DNA of 64,000 nucleotides from positions 62,001 to 126,000 of the forward strand of contig JBIIZQ010000006.1 of assembly GCA_044346175.1 (NCBI GenBank), in the 5' to 3' direction. A program made the position numbers and the translations under genes. The first letter of the stretch is position 1, and each line of letters starts with the position of its first letter. The notes beneath the pieces are model-generated. The model ran no database searches. It saw nothing but the letters and a program-made list of their open reading frames with translations, and was not told the DNA's origin. Positions 9,318 through 28,442 of this stretch are shown piece by piece. Source of the DNA: JBJTUH01 sp044346175. GTDB lineage: Bacteria; Cyanobacteriota; Vampirovibrionia; Vampirovibrionales; JAJTHC01.

Positions 9318-10460
9318 ATGTTTGCAGTAAACACAGTACAAAGAACACTTCAAAATACCCTAGGCACCCTGAGAAAGATCAAATTGCCAGGTCTTAAACC
9401 TTCTGGTACGAACCCTAGTGTGGTAGGGCGTTTCCAGTCTTTTATAGCGGGTGTTAAGGATGAAGGCTTAACGGTTAAACAAGGGAAAATAACCTTGGAA
9501 ACAACCCGTGATTTCATAAACGGTCAGCGCGTTGCGCGTACATTACCCGAAAAAGAGCTGCTTGCTCATGCACAAACGGCTAATCAAATCATGCGTCGTT
9601 CAGCTTTACCAGTAGCCTATGAGTCTTCTATGACCCCGCAACGTAAAATAGCCTTAGGGGCGGCAGGTGTCCTTGCAACAGCTACGGCAGTGACGCTAGG
9701 AACCCCTAAAGTTCAAGAGTATATGAATCGTCCGAGTACGCTCCAAACGACTTTTACGGGTTTGACCACTGAAAAAGCGGAGAAGGAGCAGGCACTTCAA
9801 GCCAGCCGTAAAGACCCCACGCCAGGGACGACGAAACAAGCGAATCAGGGCTTACAGACACATCTTGAGACACAGACGCAGCAGTTGAAACAGTTAGAAA
9901 CGCCTATTTTAAATACAGTCAAAAAGCAAAAAGAGAATCGCCAGAAAGCTGCTTTGTTTGCTGCCGTGAAGCAGGACGCTGAACGCTCTGGAAAAGACCT
10001 TACTCGTTGGCAACAAGATGCCTCTGAGTTAGACATGCAAGTACAAAAGTGGCGCAATAAGGGTACTTATGAGCAAGCAATAAGTTCTTTATCACCAGAA
10101 TTACAGCAGAAATTAAACAAAAATCCTATCTTGGCAGGAACGTTTCGAGATAGTTTGGAAGACGTTCAAGCAGAAAAATTAACCCTTACACCTTCCGAAG
10201 AGACTTTGCAACAAACGTCTGAAAAGGCACCAGTCGCTTTAAGGCTAAAGTATAATGTGCAGGAGGTTCGTCAGGGTGATAACCAACGCATAAGAGGTAT
10301 CGCAGAGAATATGACGGCCTACTATAACCCAGAAACTTCAAAATATAGAGTCGTGGATGATGCGTATGCCCGTCAGCTTTATGCGTTGGGTCTGACAGAA
10401 CCACAAGTGCTTGAAGAAGCCACGGTACTTTTAGAAGAGGCTAAGCACCCTAAGCCCTAA
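9318..10460 (+). CDS. Hypothetical membrane-anchored coiled-coil protein
   Basis: Not recognised. The 380-residue protein has a basic N-terminal third, one clear hydrophobic segment at about 109-127 (KIALGAAGVLATATAVTLG), and then a long Gln/Lys/Glu-rich region (TEKAEKEQALQASRK ... LETQTQQLKQLETPILNTVKKQKENRQKAALFAAVK) that should form coiled coil. The C-terminal 60 residues look folded (YNVQEVRQGDNQRIRGIAENMTAYYNPETSKYRVVDDAYARQLYALG). It converges on uvrA with a 35-nt gap. A structural or membrane-tethered scaffold role is only a guess. Confidence 0.5.
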   Translation: MFAVNTVQRTLQNTLGTLRKIKLPGLKPSGTNPSVVGRFQSFIAGVKDEGLTVKQGKITLETTRDFINGQRVARTLPEKELLAHAQTANQIMRRSALPVAYESSMTPQRKIALGAAGVLATATAVTLGTPKVQEYMNRPSTLQTTFTGLTTEKAEKEQALQASRKDPTPGTTKQANQGLQTHLETQTQQLKQLETPILNTVKKQKENRQKAALFAAVKQDAERSGKDLTRWQQDASELDMQVQKWRNKGTYEQAISSLSPELQQKLNKNPILAGTFRDSLEDVQAEKLTLTPSEETLQQTSEKAPVALRLKYNVQEVRQGDNQRIRGIAENMTAYYNPETSKYRVVDDAYARQLYALGLTEPQVLEEATVLLEEAKHPKP

Positions 10461-10495
10461 ACGCCCTTTGATACGCTCATGACAGTGGTGCCTGT

Positions 10496-13432
10496 TTAAG
10501 GCAGGTACCGCCCTGTGAGTGAGGCAGGGGTTTGTTTCAGGAGACTGGGTGACCCTTGAGCCACAATTTCACCGCCTTTTGTCCCAGCGAAAGGTCCCAT
10601 ATCAATGCAATAGTCGGCAAGACGAATCACATCAGGGTGGTGTTCGATAATCCATACGCTGTGTCCTCGTTTGACGAGCGCACGGAAAAGGGTCATCAGT
10701 TTTTGAAGGTCATGCCAGTGTAACCCTACAGAAGGTTCATCCAGTAGGTAGAGCCAGTTTCCTTTGGGTTTACGACACAATTCACTTGCAAGTTTAAGGC
10801 GTTGGCACTCTCCCCCTGAGAGGGTGTTGCTGGGTTGTCCCAGCGTGATATAGTCCAGCCCTACGTCCACAAGCGTTTGTAACAAATGCTTGAGCGTTGG
10901 GTGCTGATTGCCAAAGAAATTGAGGGCTTCGCCGATGGACATGGCGAGCATATCGGCAATGGATTTGTCTTGGTACGTCACTTGCAGCGTTTCCCGAGTA
11001 AAGCGCTTTCCGTGACAACTTGGACACGGGGTATAGGCATTGGGCAGGAAGGTCATTTCAATTTCTACCACCCCTTGCCCCTTGCACGTTTCGCATCGTC
11101 CTCCTTTGACGTTGAAGCTAAAACGATTCTGTTGCCATCCTCGCTTTTTAGCCCCCTCGGTATGGGTGAAAATTTTGCGAATAATGTCCCATATCCCCAT
11201 ATAAGTTGCAGGGTTACTACGACTGGTTTTACCAATAGGGGATTGGTCAATGTGAATCATCCCTGCGAGGTGTTCGAGACCTGTCACCGCCGTGCATCGT
11301 GTGAGGAGTTCAGGGGCAAGGCTGGCAGGTTTGCGTTTAAAGTAACCTTCTAGGAGTGGGTAAACGACCCCAAAGAGCAGGCTGGATTTACCTGAGCCAC
11401 TCATGCCACTGATGACCCCGAGACGTTGCAAGGGGAGTTGAACATCCAGATGTTTGAGGTTGTGATGATGAACCCCTTTGAGTGCTAACCACTGCGTGGG
11501 TGGCTCTGGCTCACCCGCTTCAATATGGACACGTGCTTCCCCCGACAAATAGGCTTGCGTGAGAGAAGTATGATGCCCGCTTTGTAACAGGGCTTCGGGA
11601 GTACCCTGACTTACCAAAAAGCCCCCATGAACCCCTGCTTGAGGGCCAATGTCAATGACCCAATCGGCTTGGCGGATAATATCCTCGTCGTGTTCCACCA
11701 CAATGACGCTATTACCTTGGTCTCGTAGGGCTTTGAGCGTCTCGATGAGCTGATGGGTGTTATGAGCGTGAAGTCCAATGCTAGGCTCATCTAAAATATA
11801 GGTGACACCAGACAAGCCTGAGCCTAACTGACTTGCCAAGCGGATACGTTGTGATTCGCCCCCTGAGAGTGACCGAGAAGGTCGATTTAAGCTTAAATAG
11901 CCAAGACCCACTTGATTGATAAAATGGAGACGGTGGGTGATTTCCTCAAGTGCCTGTTGGGCAATTTTTTGTTGCGTCGTATCAAGGGTGTTGGGTAATG
12001 CTTGTATCCACGTGTGAAGTACCTCTAGGGACATTTCACCAAGGTCATGAATAGCGTACCCATTGAGCGTGGTACTTAAGGCAAAGGGTTTGAGTCGTTT
12101 CCCCTCACAACTTGGACAAGGCTGTGTCCATTGAAAGGTTTCGAGCTTTTCCCGCTCGGTTTTATCATGCTCGCTCAGTGCTTTCCAACGTCGTTCTAAG
12201 GCAGGAATAAACCCATCAAAATGCTGAACCAGTTCTCGCCAGCCACGGTTTGCGATGGCTTGTGTACTTTGTTGTGCGTAGTGTGCTTGAAGACGCACGC
12301 TTTTGGTGCCGTGGAGTAACAAATGGCGTGTATCGTCTGAGAGTGCTTCCCAAGGGGTGTTCACCTCAATACCATAGTAACTCGCGATGGCTTCTAAGAA
12401 AGCAGCGTCATACCCTCCTAGTAAAAGTTTGAGTCCAGGAATAGCCCCTTCTGTCAGGCTCAAATGAGGATGTTTGACAAGCCCACGTTCGTGGAAACTG
12501 GCTACTTCCCCGCTGCCATGACACGTAGGGCATGCCCCATAGGGGCTGTTAAAACTGAAGAGTCTTGGAGCCATTTCAGGGATGTGCAGTTCAGGGTGGT
12601 TAGGGCATGAGAGTGCTAAAGAGAAAAACTTGAGTTCACTTTCCTCATCGGCACTTTGTTTGAGAATCTCGATATACCCTTGGCTTAACTCAAAGGCTTT
12701 TTCAATGGCGAGGTTAAGGCGCTGACTGCTGCCCTCGTCGTAGCACCTTGGGCTGATTAAGCGGTCTACGACCAAGCTAATATGGTGGACTTTATGCCGT
12801 GCCAGTTTAAAGTTATCAGGGAGTTCGTCTAACAACAACATTTCGCCGTCAACCATGGCACGACTGTAGCCCTGTCGTTTCCATTGTTGAAATAAAGCCC
12901 CATAGTCGCCTTTGCGCCCTCGTACCATAGGTGCCATCAGGTGCATACGTGTTTTGTCGGGCCATTGCTTGACGAGTTCAATGACCTGTGCAGGGGTTTG
13001 ACTTTGAATCGACGTATGGCATTCAGGGCAGTGTGCTTTGCCAATACGGGCATAAAGGACACGTAGGGCATCTAAAATCTCGGTACTCGTGCCAACCGTA
13101 GAACGCTTTGAGTTCAGAACCGTTTTTTGGTCAATCGCAATCGTAGGCGTGAGGCCTTGAATTTTAGTCACCTTGGCTTGTGGCATTTGTCCTACCAAGG
13201 CTTTGGCATACGCATTCATACTATCAAGGTAGCGCCGTTGCCCTTCGGCAAACAGCGTGTCAAAGGCTAAGGAGGACTTCCCTGAGCCGCTGACCCCTGT
13301 AATAACGACCAGTTGATGTTTGGGAATCTCTAGGGATAGGTTTTTAAGGTTATGCTCACAGAGGCCCTCAATGGTGATGGTGCCAGAGGGAGTGCCAGAG
13401 AGCGTGCATGATTGGGAGAGGGTGGAAGCCAT
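10496..13432 (-). CDS. uvrA: Excinuclease ABC subunit A
   Basis: Started at ATG 13432 (MASTLSQ), giving 978 residues; an in-frame TTG at 13486 adds 18 residues without support. It has the duplicated ABC architecture. The first half has Walker A GVSGSGKSS, the zinc element CPECH, an intact UvrB-binding region (MAPMVRGRKGDYGALFQQWKRQGY), a second CPTCHGSGE element, LSGGESQRIRLASQLGSG and ILDEPSIGLHAH. The second half has GMSGSGKSS, the zinc module CETCKGQG...CPSCHGKRF, LSGGECQRLKLASELCRK and LLDEPSVGLHWHD. The UvrB-binding region argues for UvrA1 rather than UvrA2. The C-terminus ends soon after the last ATPase motif. Monocistronic here, converging with a hypothetical gene. Confidence 0.96.
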   Translation of the reverse strand: MASTLSQSCTLSGTPSGTITIEGLCEHNLKNLSLEIPKHQLVVITGVSGSGKSSLAFDTLFAEGQRRYLDSMNAYAKALVGQMPQAKVTKIQGLTPTIAIDQKTVLNSKRSTVGTSTEILDALRVLYARIGKAHCPECHTSIQSQTPAQVIELVKQWPDKTRMHLMAPMVRGRKGDYGALFQQWKRQGYSRAMVDGEMLLLDELPDNFKLARHKVHHISLVVDRLISPRCYDEGSSQRLNLAIEKAFELSQGYIEILKQSADEESELKFFSLALSCPNHPELHIPEMAPRLFSFNSPYGACPTCHGSGEVASFHERGLVKHPHLSLTEGAIPGLKLLLGGYDAAFLEAIASYYGIEVNTPWEALSDDTRHLLLHGTKSVRLQAHYAQQSTQAIANRGWRELVQHFDGFIPALERRWKALSEHDKTEREKLETFQWTQPCPSCEGKRLKPFALSTTLNGYAIHDLGEMSLEVLHTWIQALPNTLDTTQQKIAQQALEEITHRLHFINQVGLGYLSLNRPSRSLSGGESQRIRLASQLGSGLSGVTYILDEPSIGLHAHNTHQLIETLKALRDQGNSVIVVEHDEDIIRQADWVIDIGPQAGVHGGFLVSQGTPEALLQSGHHTSLTQAYLSGEARVHIEAGEPEPPTQWLALKGVHHHNLKHLDVQLPLQRLGVISGMSGSGKSSLLFGVVYPLLEGYFKRKPASLAPELLTRCTAVTGLEHLAGMIHIDQSPIGKTSRSNPATYMGIWDIIRKIFTHTEGAKKRGWQQNRFSFNVKGGRCETCKGQGVVEIEMTFLPNAYTPCPSCHGKRFTRETLQVTYQDKSIADMLAMSIGEALNFFGNQHPTLKHLLQTLVDVGLDYITLGQPSNTLSGGECQRLKLASELCRKPKGNWLYLLDEPSVGLHWHDLQKLMTLFRALVKRGHSVWIIEHHPDVIRLADYCIDMGPFAGTKGGEIVAQGSPSLLKQTPASLTGRYLP

Positions 13433-13688
13433 GGCGGGTATAGAGGCTTTTCTAACAGACCTAATAGAGCGTGTGAAATGAAGCAAATAAGCAAAAGATG
13501 AAACAATGAAGGCATCACAGAAGGCATCAAAGTATAGAGCATCAAGCGGTTTTTTACCCAGTATACTTGAATCAAAGCGGGCATGTCCTAGCCTCTATAG
13601 CAAGGTGGTATCAGGATATAACGATGCGTTTAAACAATGTGCCTAAATGTAACGAATGTAACAATCAAGATTCTTTTAAAAAAGGGGG

Positions 13689-13717
13689 TTGACGCAGCCC
13701 TAGGTGTTTCGTATAGT
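13689..13717 (+). promoter_or_regulatory. rRNA operon 1 upstream promoter
   Basis: TTGACG, a 17-bp spacer and TATAGT about 300 bp ahead of the 16S gene; the spacing is near ideal for a housekeeping sigma factor. Confidence 0.6.
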
Positions 13718-13852
13718 TAATCTTGTTCGCAGGTAATGCGAGCTTGATAATCCAAGTTTTATTTAAATATATCAGGGTTTTATAGTCTGAGAAATTAAAT
13801 ACCAAGTATTATCATTGTGGTCTCTCAATTTTGGTTAGCCTAAATCAAATGG

Positions 13853-13880
13853 TTGACATTCAAAATTGATGAGGTACATT
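13853..13880 (+). promoter_or_regulatory. rRNA operon 1 proximal promoter
   Basis: TTGACA, a 16-bp spacer and TACATT just before the leader shared by both operons. The spacer ends in TTGATGAGG, a string also found in the two promoters of operon 2. Confidence 0.65.
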
Positions 13881-13897
13881 AGAAATATGCGGTACAT

Positions 13898-13919
13898 TGA
13901 AAACTGAATAATTAAAAGC
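13898..13919 (+). promoter_or_regulatory. 16S leader: boxA-like element and 5' half of the 16S processing stem
   Basis: The leader TTGAAAACTGAATA resembles a NusB/S10 boxA antitermination element. The 22 nt from 13898 can pair with 15671-15692 in the spacer after 16S, with a single G-U pair. That is the long helix expected for RNase III release of pre-16S rRNA. Confidence 0.6.
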
Positions 13920-14004
13920 AAACGAACCTTCAATTCTTTAAGAAAAGTAGTCAGATACAATCTCTGAAAAAGTTTTTGCCTTATTTATAAGGTACTAAGT
14001 TTTT

Positions 14005-18826
<4,822 letters not shown>

Positions 18827-18905
18827 TTAGTTTAATGGATAGCTAAGATTGGTTTAATCGAGCTTAGTTCAGCATGATTAAGTATTCAAGGGATACGTAA
18901 GATAT

Positions 18906-19023
18906 TCCTTGGTGGTTAGTTTGCAGGAAAACACCCGTACCCATACCGAACACGGCCGTAAAGACTGCGATAGCGACAATACTTGAGGGGTGACCTTCTG
19001 GGAAGATAGCATTCTGCCAAGGA
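18906..19023 (+). rRNA. rrf: 5S ribosomal RNA (operon 1)
   Basis: A 118-nt molecule whose ends TCCTTGG and CCAAGGA pair as helix I. The loop contains the conserved CCCATACCGAACACGGCCG. Confidence 0.95.
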
Positions 19024-19036
19024 TTTAAATATACAA

Positions 19037-19077
19037 AAGAGAGGGTGATAGCCATTGGTTATCCCCTCTTTTTTTAT
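19037..19077 (+). terminator. rRNA operon 1 terminator
   Basis: The stem formed by agagggtgatagcc and ggttatcccctct is followed by seven T. The loop base at 19054 is A here and G in operon 2. Confidence 0.85.
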
Positions 19078-19090
19078 TTTGAGCCTAAGT

Positions 19091-19879
19091 TTAAAACAAG
19101 GGCTGGGTTTGTCTTGCCGTAATGTGGTAGTCATATTTCCCATCATCCATGATGATGAGGTAATGATACCCATACTCATCTCGTGTTTCCCATAGGCTAA
19201 AAGCACTATGTTTTTTCGATTCTTCTGCAGTATGCTGGTGTGCTATTTTTTTACTGACGGGTAAATAGCCTATAATCATACCTCTCTTTTTGATGATGAC
19301 GATGCCTTGCTTGGCATGAGGCTTGATGTAGGCATCGTCGTTTTTGGGAATGCTTTTATGCGTTGTGGGTAGTTCATGGAGCCCTCCTATCTTGAATTGA
19401 TAGTACCCTGGCTGTAAGGTGATATCGCCAAGTAGGATAGGGGCGACAATCCTGACAAGGGTGTGAGGACTATAGTCTCTACCACCGTGTTCATTTGCCT
19501 CAAAGGGGTCTGCCTCTTTAAAGGGGATGGCATCCAATACCTGCCGATAGTGTCTAAAATCGTCTAAACCACTTTTACCATCGCTACTTTTGGGGTTGGG
19601 GAGTTCAGGTGATATGCCACTGCGTCCTTCTGTCCAGTGTCCATCCCAGTACAAAAAAGTACGTTCGGTTTTCTCGTTAGGCTTATCGCTATTCCCCCAG
19701 CTTGGTTCTGTGTACAAGCCTTTGGTATGAGGTTGCTCGATATTGACTTCTGGGTTATAGGTCCATTCGTCCATTGACCGAGCATGGCACAAAGTAGGTG
19801 CTTCTAAGAGGCTATATCCAAGCCAACAAACGCCCAATATTTGAAAAGCGGGGAGGATGGGGGCATGCTTGATAAGCAT
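19091..19879 (-). CDS. Secreted protein of unknown function
   Basis: Not recognised. The 262-residue product has an N-terminal hydrophobic stretch ending near ALCHARS, consistent with a signal peptide. A charged, low-complexity middle is followed by a short beta-rich domain at about 140-210 (VRIVAPILLGDITLQPGYYQFKIGG ... KQGIVIIKKRGMIIGYLPVSKK). That 'GDI-L-PGYY' plus 'V-KKRG-I-GYLPV' layout looks like a small exported beta-sandwich. It faces the rRNA operon terminator, ending 13 bp from it. Envelope location is inferred. Confidence 0.55.
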   Translation of the reverse strand: MLIKHAPILPAFQILGVCWLGYSLLEAPTLCHARSMDEWTYNPEVNIEQPHTKGLYTEPSWGNSDKPNEKTERTFLYWDGHWTEGRSGISPELPNPKSSDGKSGLDDFRHYRQVLDAIPFKEADPFEANEHGGRDYSPHTLVRIVAPILLGDITLQPGYYQFKIGGLHELPTTHKSIPKNDDAYIKPHAKQGIVIIKKRGMIIGYLPVSKKIAHQHTAEESKKHSAFSLWETRDEYGYHYLIIMDDGKYDYHITARQTQPLF

Positions 19880-19911
19880 CGATATTATCTCACAAGCTGT
19901 AGTACAAAAAG

Positions 19912-19945
19912 AAACACAGAAGCATACAGTATTGCTTCTGTGTTT
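19912..19945 (-). terminator. Terminator downstream of rpe
   Basis: A perfect 13-bp stem (aaacacagaagca/tgcttctgtgttt) with an 8-nt loop is followed on the minus strand by CTTTTTG. It lies about 85 nt beyond the rpe stop and upstream of the 19091-19879 gene. Confidence 0.8.
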
Positions 19946-20028
19946 CGTGGGTAATCCGTTATCAATACAGTCCCTAATGACGAAGTTCCATTACTTGCGT
20001 GAGTAGTGATAGGCTCTCACACAGTGAC

Positions 20029-20748
20029 TTAACCGCAAAGGTCACTGGTTGTGGTTGCTAAAACACGGTGTGATGAGGCTTCGTAGGTGCCTTCTTTAAG
20101 TCGTTGAATGTTGTCAGCGAGGGTATGACCCGCACCATGAAAGACTGCCGACCCTGCCACCAGTACATCAGCCCCCGCTTCATACAGAAGCCTGCTGTTT
20201 TGAGGGTCAACCCCGCCGTCTACTTCAATGAGAAAAGGTCTATCTTCTCTCATCGTGTGAAGTTTTTCTACTTTTTTAAGCATTTGAGGAATAAAACGCT
20301 GTCCTCCAAAGCCTGGGTTGACCGACATGATTAACACCAAGTCAAGGTCGTCGAGTACTTCTTCAATCGTGTTGAGAGGGGTTGCGGGGTTTAGTGAAAC
20401 CCCAGCCTTTGCACCGAGTTTACGAATTTCGCTGAGTGTCCGCTGTAAGTGCGTACAGGCTTCTACATGCACGGTAATGATGTCGGCACCAGCATCACGG
20501 TAAGCCTCAAGGGTGGATTCCGCATTGGTAATCATCAAGTGTACATCGAAAGGTAATGTGCTGTGCTGACGAAGGGCTTTAATCACAGGTGGGCCAAACG
20601 TGAGGTTAGGTACAAAATGTCCATCCATTACATCAACATGCACCCAATCGGCTTGAGCCACCTCGAGTGCTTTGAGGTCTGAGCCAAGAGAGGCGAAATT
20701 AGCAGAAAGAATCGAAGGTGCAATCTGAGGGACTGAAAAATGTCTCAT
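20029..20748 (-). CDS. rpe: Ribulose-phosphate 3-epimerase
   Basis: Started at ATG 20748 (MRHFSVPQIAPSIL), giving 239 residues; a TTG at 20781 would add 11 residues not typical of the family. The TIM-barrel hallmarks are IAPSILSANFASLG, HVDVMDGHFVPNLTFGP (metal His/Asp and substrate loop), FDVHLMI, VHVEA, GVSLNPATP, MSVNPGFGGQRF and EVDGGV. The enzyme interconverts ribulose 5-phosphate and xylulose 5-phosphate in the pentose phosphate pathway. Transcribed alone, with its own terminator. Confidence 0.97.
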   Translation of the reverse strand: MRHFSVPQIAPSILSANFASLGSDLKALEVAQADWVHVDVMDGHFVPNLTFGPPVIKALRQHSTLPFDVHLMITNAESTLEAYRDAGADIITVHVEACTHLQRTLSEIRKLGAKAGVSLNPATPLNTIEEVLDDLDLVLIMSVNPGFGGQRFIPQMLKKVEKLHTMREDRPFLIEVDGGVDPQNSRLLYEAGADVLVAGSAVFHGAGHTLADNIQRLKEGTYEASSHRVLATTTSDLCG

Positions 20749-21100
20749 GGGGGGTGCGGCTTTCTTTTCGATGTTTAACAAGGTGTCAGAGAGAGTAACC
20801 GTGGATGGATAGCACTATCCTACAAGGTTCCGTTTTAAAGTTTTTCTATGAGTTTTTATGAAATGGCGTGTCTTTATTGACCTAGGGCTTAAGTGTCGCC
20901 TGATAGTTAGTGTATCCTACCCAAGCTCAGGATGCTATCTTACATTGTAGTATCAACGTATGCTGGATGAGCCTTTGTGTTAGAATAACGTCTACTTTAG
21001 TGTCTCGACGATGAGGATACTGCGAGGATACTGCGAACCTTCTTGTCCGTTATGGCACTCTCCCCCCTCCCTTTTTGATAGAAAAAGACTTACTTTCCTT
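20749..21100. other. Divergent intergenic region between rpe and the MFS gene
   Basis: It probably holds the promoters of both genes. I see no convincing promoter pair, RNA or repeat here. Confidence 0.4.
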
Positions 21101-22480
21101 ATGATGTCTCAACCTTTTACGGTTCCTCAACAGAGTCCATTATCGGTATCTGTTGCACATGAAGTACACTCCGCATCTGACACGCTGTCAAATACGCCTG
21201 TCGAAAACCCATCCACCAACACAGAACCTCAAAAAACAGAGGTTGCCACTCGTATTACTTCGCATCATTGGCTTGTTTTTTTCGGATGTTGGCTTGGAGG
21301 GGCGTTTGATGGCATGGACTCAAACCTTTTTTCAGTCATGTTGCCTGATGCGTTAAAAGCCCTCTTGATGAACCCCTCTGCCGACCAAATGGCACATTGG
21401 GGGTCGATAATTTCATTTGTCTTTTTAATAGGCTGGATGCTTGGTGGTGTGGTTTTTGGCTATGTGGGTGACCGATATGGGCGTGTGAAGGCGATGATAG
21501 GCTCTATTCTGCTTTATAGCTTATCTACAGGGCTTGCTGGACTTGCTCAAACGGCACCACAATTGGCGGCTTTTCGATTTTTAACGGGCTTGGGGATTGG
21601 TGGCGAACTGGTCAGTATTGCAACCTTACTTTCAGAGGTATGGCCTGAGCGGAGTCGTGCCTTAGCGGTGGGGTCGTTACTTACGTCGTATCAGATGGGT
21701 GTTTTATTGTCGGGTGTCTTGGCAAAATATTTTCATGATTGGCGGACTGTATTCTTGGTGGGGGCTTTACCTGCTTTAAGTACCGTGTTTTTAAGATTGA
21801 AAATGGAAGAGCCTGAAAAATGGCAGCAAGCAAAATCGAGCATCAATCAGGGGAAAGCACCGACCTTTTTGGATTTATGGCGGCTCCTCTGGCAGGATAC
21901 CCTGCTGAGAAAGCGTCTATGCGTAGGGGCAACTGTTTTTGGAGCTTTGCTTGTGGGGTATTGGGCCTCTTTGGTTTGGATTCCTACTTGGATTCATAGT
22001 CTGGCAGATGTCCCGTCTGAGGCAAAGGCAAATGCCACGATGTGGCACGGTGCGTGTGCTATGGTGGGTTGTTTATTAGCAGGTCCTGTTATGAATCTGA
22101 TAGGTCGTCGTTGGTCTATTCTCATTGGCTTTACGCTATGCTTTGTGGCATCGGCGCTTCTGTTTTGGGGGCAAACCCACTTTGATACTTCGATTTATTG
22201 GAAAGATGGCCTTTTGGGTGCCACCATTGGCTTTACTCAGGCTGGGCTTTATATTTGGCTCCCTGAGCTGTTTCCTACGCAAGTACGGGCGACAGGGATG
22301 GGGGTGACGCTGAATATGGGGCGTTTGTGTGCCGCTGTGGCTGCTCTGAATGTCGGTGCGATTGTCGTGATGTTTCATGGGCAATATGGCAAGGCGGCAC
22401 TTGCCTTTGCTTCGGTCTATCTGCTGGGTGCACTGGCAGCATACTGGGGGGATGAAACCAAAGGGCAGGTGCTACAGTAG
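21101..22480 (+). CDS. Major facilitator superfamily transporter
   Basis: Started at the ATGATG at 21101 (459 residues), because the upstream ATG at 21011 adds 30 non-hydrophobic residues. About 45 cytoplasmic residues precede the first of roughly 12 membrane segments. The loop 2-3 MFS motif is visible as GYVGDRYGRVKAM, the TM4 region as RFLTGLGIGGELVSIATLLSEVWPERSRA, and the second-half equivalent as LIGRRWSIL. The 'GxxGGE' and 'PE..R' motifs place it near the sugar/aromatic acid:H+ symporter group, but the substrate is unknown. The acyltransferase gene follows after 2 nt, so the two are co-transcribed. Confidence 0.85.
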   Translation: MMSQPFTVPQQSPLSVSVAHEVHSASDTLSNTPVENPSTNTEPQKTEVATRITSHHWLVFFGCWLGGAFDGMDSNLFSVMLPDALKALLMNPSADQMAHWGSIISFVFLIGWMLGGVVFGYVGDRYGRVKAMIGSILLYSLSTGLAGLAQTAPQLAAFRFLTGLGIGGELVSIATLLSEVWPERSRALAVGSLLTSYQMGVLLSGVLAKYFHDWRTVFLVGALPALSTVFLRLKMEEPEKWQQAKSSINQGKAPTFLDLWRLLWQDTLLRKRLCVGATVFGALLVGYWASLVWIPTWIHSLADVPSEAKANATMWHGACAMVGCLLAGPVMNLIGRRWSILIGFTLCFVASALLFWGQTHFDTSIYWKDGLLGATIGFTQAGLYIWLPELFPTQVRATGMGVTLNMGRLCAAVAALNVGAIVVMFHGQYGKAALAFASVYLLGALAAYWGDETKGQVLQ

Positions 22481-22482
22481 TC

Positions 22483-23178
22483 ATGGTACGTTTATTTGGT
22501 ACGCATACACCACAATGGGTTCAGTCGGGCTATTGGGCAGCTGCGAGATGGTTTCTCCCCACGCTGATGCGTACGATTGTCAAGACATGGTCTGTGGATA
22601 CTGTCGCCTTACCGTATGAGACTTGGGCGTATCTACAAGCAGGGCATCCTTGCCTGTTTGCTTTATGGCATGGCCGTATGTTTAGTTTGCTGGCTCAAGC
22701 ACCTGATGTGACACAAACAGGGGTGTTGATTAGTCCGAGTAGGGATGGACTTTTCATCAGTGAAACGTTTAGAGGCTTAGGTGGAGCCAAGCTCATTGTG
22801 GGGTCTCAGGGACGTGAGGGGGATAAGGCCACACGGGAGATACTGCACTATTTAAATCAGGCGGGGCGTGTGGCGATGATGGTAGACGGGCCACGAGGTC
22901 CAAAGTTTAAAGCAAAAACAGGGATTGTGAAGCTCGCTTCACTGGCACAGGTCCCCATTATTCCTATTGTCGCTGATGCTGACAAACATACCCTTGTGTT
23001 GCCACGTGCCTGGGATGCCTTTATGGCACCGCTTTGCTTTGCACGGGTAAGATGTGCGTACGGGGCTATGTTTGTGGTGCCACCGCATTTGTCACGGCAA
23101 TCGCTCGTACAGTACACAGAGCATCTGACTGAGCATATGCATGCACTGCAAAACAAAGTGGTGTCTTTTAGAACTTAG
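22483..23178 (+). CDS. DUF374 lysophospholipid/lipid acyltransferase family protein
   Basis: A 231-residue protein with the DUF374 acyltransferase features: FALWHGRM (catalytic-type His), LISPSRDGLFISET, VGSQGREGDKATREIL and MMVDGPRGPKFKAKTGIVKLAS. Members resemble LpxL-type acyltransferases and often sit near lipid A or Kdo genes, suggesting transfer of acyl chains to envelope lipids at the inner membrane. It begins 2 nt after the MFS stop. The pairing with a transporter gives no clear substrate. Together with lptC it supports a lipopolysaccharide-bearing outer membrane. Confidence 0.85.
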   Translation: MVRLFGTHTPQWVQSGYWAAARWFLPTLMRTIVKTWSVDTVALPYETWAYLQAGHPCLFALWHGRMFSLLAQAPDVTQTGVLISPSRDGLFISETFRGLGGAKLIVGSQGREGDKATREILHYLNQAGRVAMMVDGPRGPKFKAKTGIVKLASLAQVPIIPIVADADKHTLVLPRAWDAFMAPLCFARVRCAYGAMFVVPPHLSRQSLVQYTEHLTEHMHALQNKVVSFRT

Positions 23179-23214
23179 TAGAAAGCACTTTTTAAAGAAG
23201 TTTAAATTCATGGG

Positions 23215-23242
23215 TTGACACAGAAGTTTGATGCGGTACATT
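23215..23242 (+). promoter_or_regulatory. rRNA operon 2 distal promoter
   Basis: TTGACA, a 16-bp spacer and TACATT. The spacer ends in TTTGATGCGG, nearly the same as in the other rRNA promoters. Confidence 0.65.
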
Positions 23243-23309
23243 TAAATATACCGACCGCAACACGGGGTTCTCAAAAACCAACGTTGCACACTTCACTAAA
23301 ACAAAGTGG

Positions 23310-23337
23310 TTGACACCAAGTTTTGATGAGGTAAGAT
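23310..23337 (+). promoter_or_regulatory. rRNA operon 2 proximal promoter
   Basis: TTGACA, a 16-bp spacer and TAAGAT, with the shared spacer end TTTGATGAGG, lying 83 bp before the duplicated leader. Confidence 0.65.
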
Positions 23338-23541
23338 AAGAAAACATCAGAAAAATAAAGTCGCTTTAAAAATCAATAACGATATTTGAGTCAGTCTTAA
23401 TTACAGTATGATGTTTTTAAAATATGCGGTACATTGAAAACTGAATAATTAAAAGCAAACGAACCTTCAATTCTTTAAGAAAAGTAGTCAGATACAATCT
23501 CTGAAAAAGTTTTTGCCTTATTTATAAGGTACTAAGTTTTT

Positions 23542-25061
<1,520 letters not shown>

Positions 25062-25373
25062 AGTCTGGGTGAGTAGGTGCTTAGGTGCTTACGATAGTCC
25101 GAGACATTCTAGGTTGACATTTTCAGGAAGTTTATTCTTTCTGAATAATCCAAGCGAGTTTTACTGACACTTTCTTGTTTGGGTGAATATGATAAGTATC
25201 TGAAGGAGCTTTTAGTTATTCAGTTTTCAGCGTATTGTATGCTGATGTGTATGTTCTTTGAAAATTTAATCATGCTGAACTAGGTAAAGAAAAATTATAT
25301 GCAACAAGGGAGATTACCCTTGTGCTTATATTTCAGATTAAACCGAGTGAAGTTATTATTAAGCGTTTACGAA

Positions 25374-28363
<2,990 letters not shown>

Positions 28364-28442
28364 TTAGTTTAATGGATAGCTAAGATTGGTTTAATCGAGC
28401 TTAGTTCAGCATGATTAAGTATTCAAGGGATACGTAAGATAT

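Noticed and set aside
18864..19206. Open frames across the 5S gene and its terminator
   Set aside because: They overlap 5S rRNA and a hairpin, and differ between operons only because of flanking sequence.
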